From JBDNFP01 sp041689775 (GTDB taxonomy: Bacteria; Bacteroidota; Bacteroidia; Cytophagales; Spirosomataceae), in assembly GCA_041689775.1 (NCBI GenBank), contig JBDNFP010000130.1, positions 1-24,391 of the forward strand: a stretch of 24,391 nucleotides of DNA, read 5' to 3'. The notes beneath the pieces are model-generated. The model saw only the letters and a program-made list of their open reading frames with translations. It searched no databases and had not been told where the DNA came from. The position numbers were made by a program, and so were the translations under genes. Of the stretch, positions 24,277 through 24,391 are shown in pieces (the stretch's first letter is position 1; each line of letters opens with the position of its first letter).

Positions 24277-24391
24277 AAATCAAGTCGGTGCGTACCTGAT
24301 TGGCTTGCCGAAATTGGCCAGCATCCAATCCAGGAGAAGTCCAAGATTCTGGCAAAACTGGCAGAAGATACTGTACCCTCTTGGGAAAACA
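24277..24391 (+). other. Open frame running off the right edge, unrecognised
   Basis: After a TAA at 24274-24276 this frame stays open to the end of the window and reads VPDWLAEIGQHPIQEKSKIL and then AKLAEDTVPSWEN. Its composition looks protein-like, but there is no start codon in view. It may be the interior of a gene cut by the neighbouring transposase remnant or simply chance. I cannot assign a family. Confidence 0.3.

Noticed and set aside
24261..24391. Continuation of the transposase after a single frameshift
   Set aside because: None of the three plus-strand frames continues the expected family sequence after TNAKSET, so a truncation is more likely than a simple shift.

Overview
This window looks like chromosomal DNA of a Bacteroidota bacterium of the Cytophagales/Spirosoma-Dyadobacter type. 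The evidence is a SusC/SusD pair, promoter-like TTG-N19/20-TAnnTTTG motifs, A-rich rather than Shine-Dalgarno leaders, FG-GAP/UnbV and DUF5107-TPR proteins, and an outer-membrane beta-barrel pseudogene. No rRNA, tRNA, CRISPR array or replication origin was seen.

Layout. (1) Positions 1-384 (+): the 3' end of an unrecognised gene and a 63-residue membrane protein. (2) Positions 461-18815 (all -): one long co-directional cluster. In transcription order it reads susC, susD, a terminator, an SGNH/GDSL hydrolase with a damaged 5' end, a 34-bp perfect palindrome, a DUF5107-TPR protein, an FG-GAP/UnbV lipoprotein, a short gap, a PSD1 lipoprotein (cytochrome-c-like + DUF1549 + concanavalin-like + DUF1553), a Tat-exported DUF1501 protein and a Tat-exported NHL propeller. 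(3) Positions 18816-19500: non-coding DNA with the susC promoter and an inverted repeat. (4) Positions 19501-24391: a mobile-element and pseudogene zone. It holds a frameshifted ISAs1-type element with matching ends, a secreted protein of unknown function, a small monooxygenase-fold protein sharing a bidirectional terminator with it, a heavily decayed outer-membrane receptor gene, six perfect copies of a 17-bp repeat, and a truncated transposase.

How the genes may work together. SusC/SusD imply TonB-dependent uptake of a bound ligand, usually a glycan. Every other protein of the cluster carries, or once carried, a Sec, lipoprotein or Tat export signal, so the whole cluster acts in the envelope. 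No glycoside hydrolase or polysaccharide lyase family is recognisable. Instead there is a PSD1 + DUF1501 pair best known from Planctomycetes and Verrucomicrobia, a calcium-binding double propeller and a DUF5107 protein. I infer an unconventional substrate-acquisition locus; the substrate cannot be read from the sequence. The intact reading frames of up to 1104 codons next to genes with many lesions suggest real local decay in the right-hand zone and at the SGNH gene, rather than general sequencing error.
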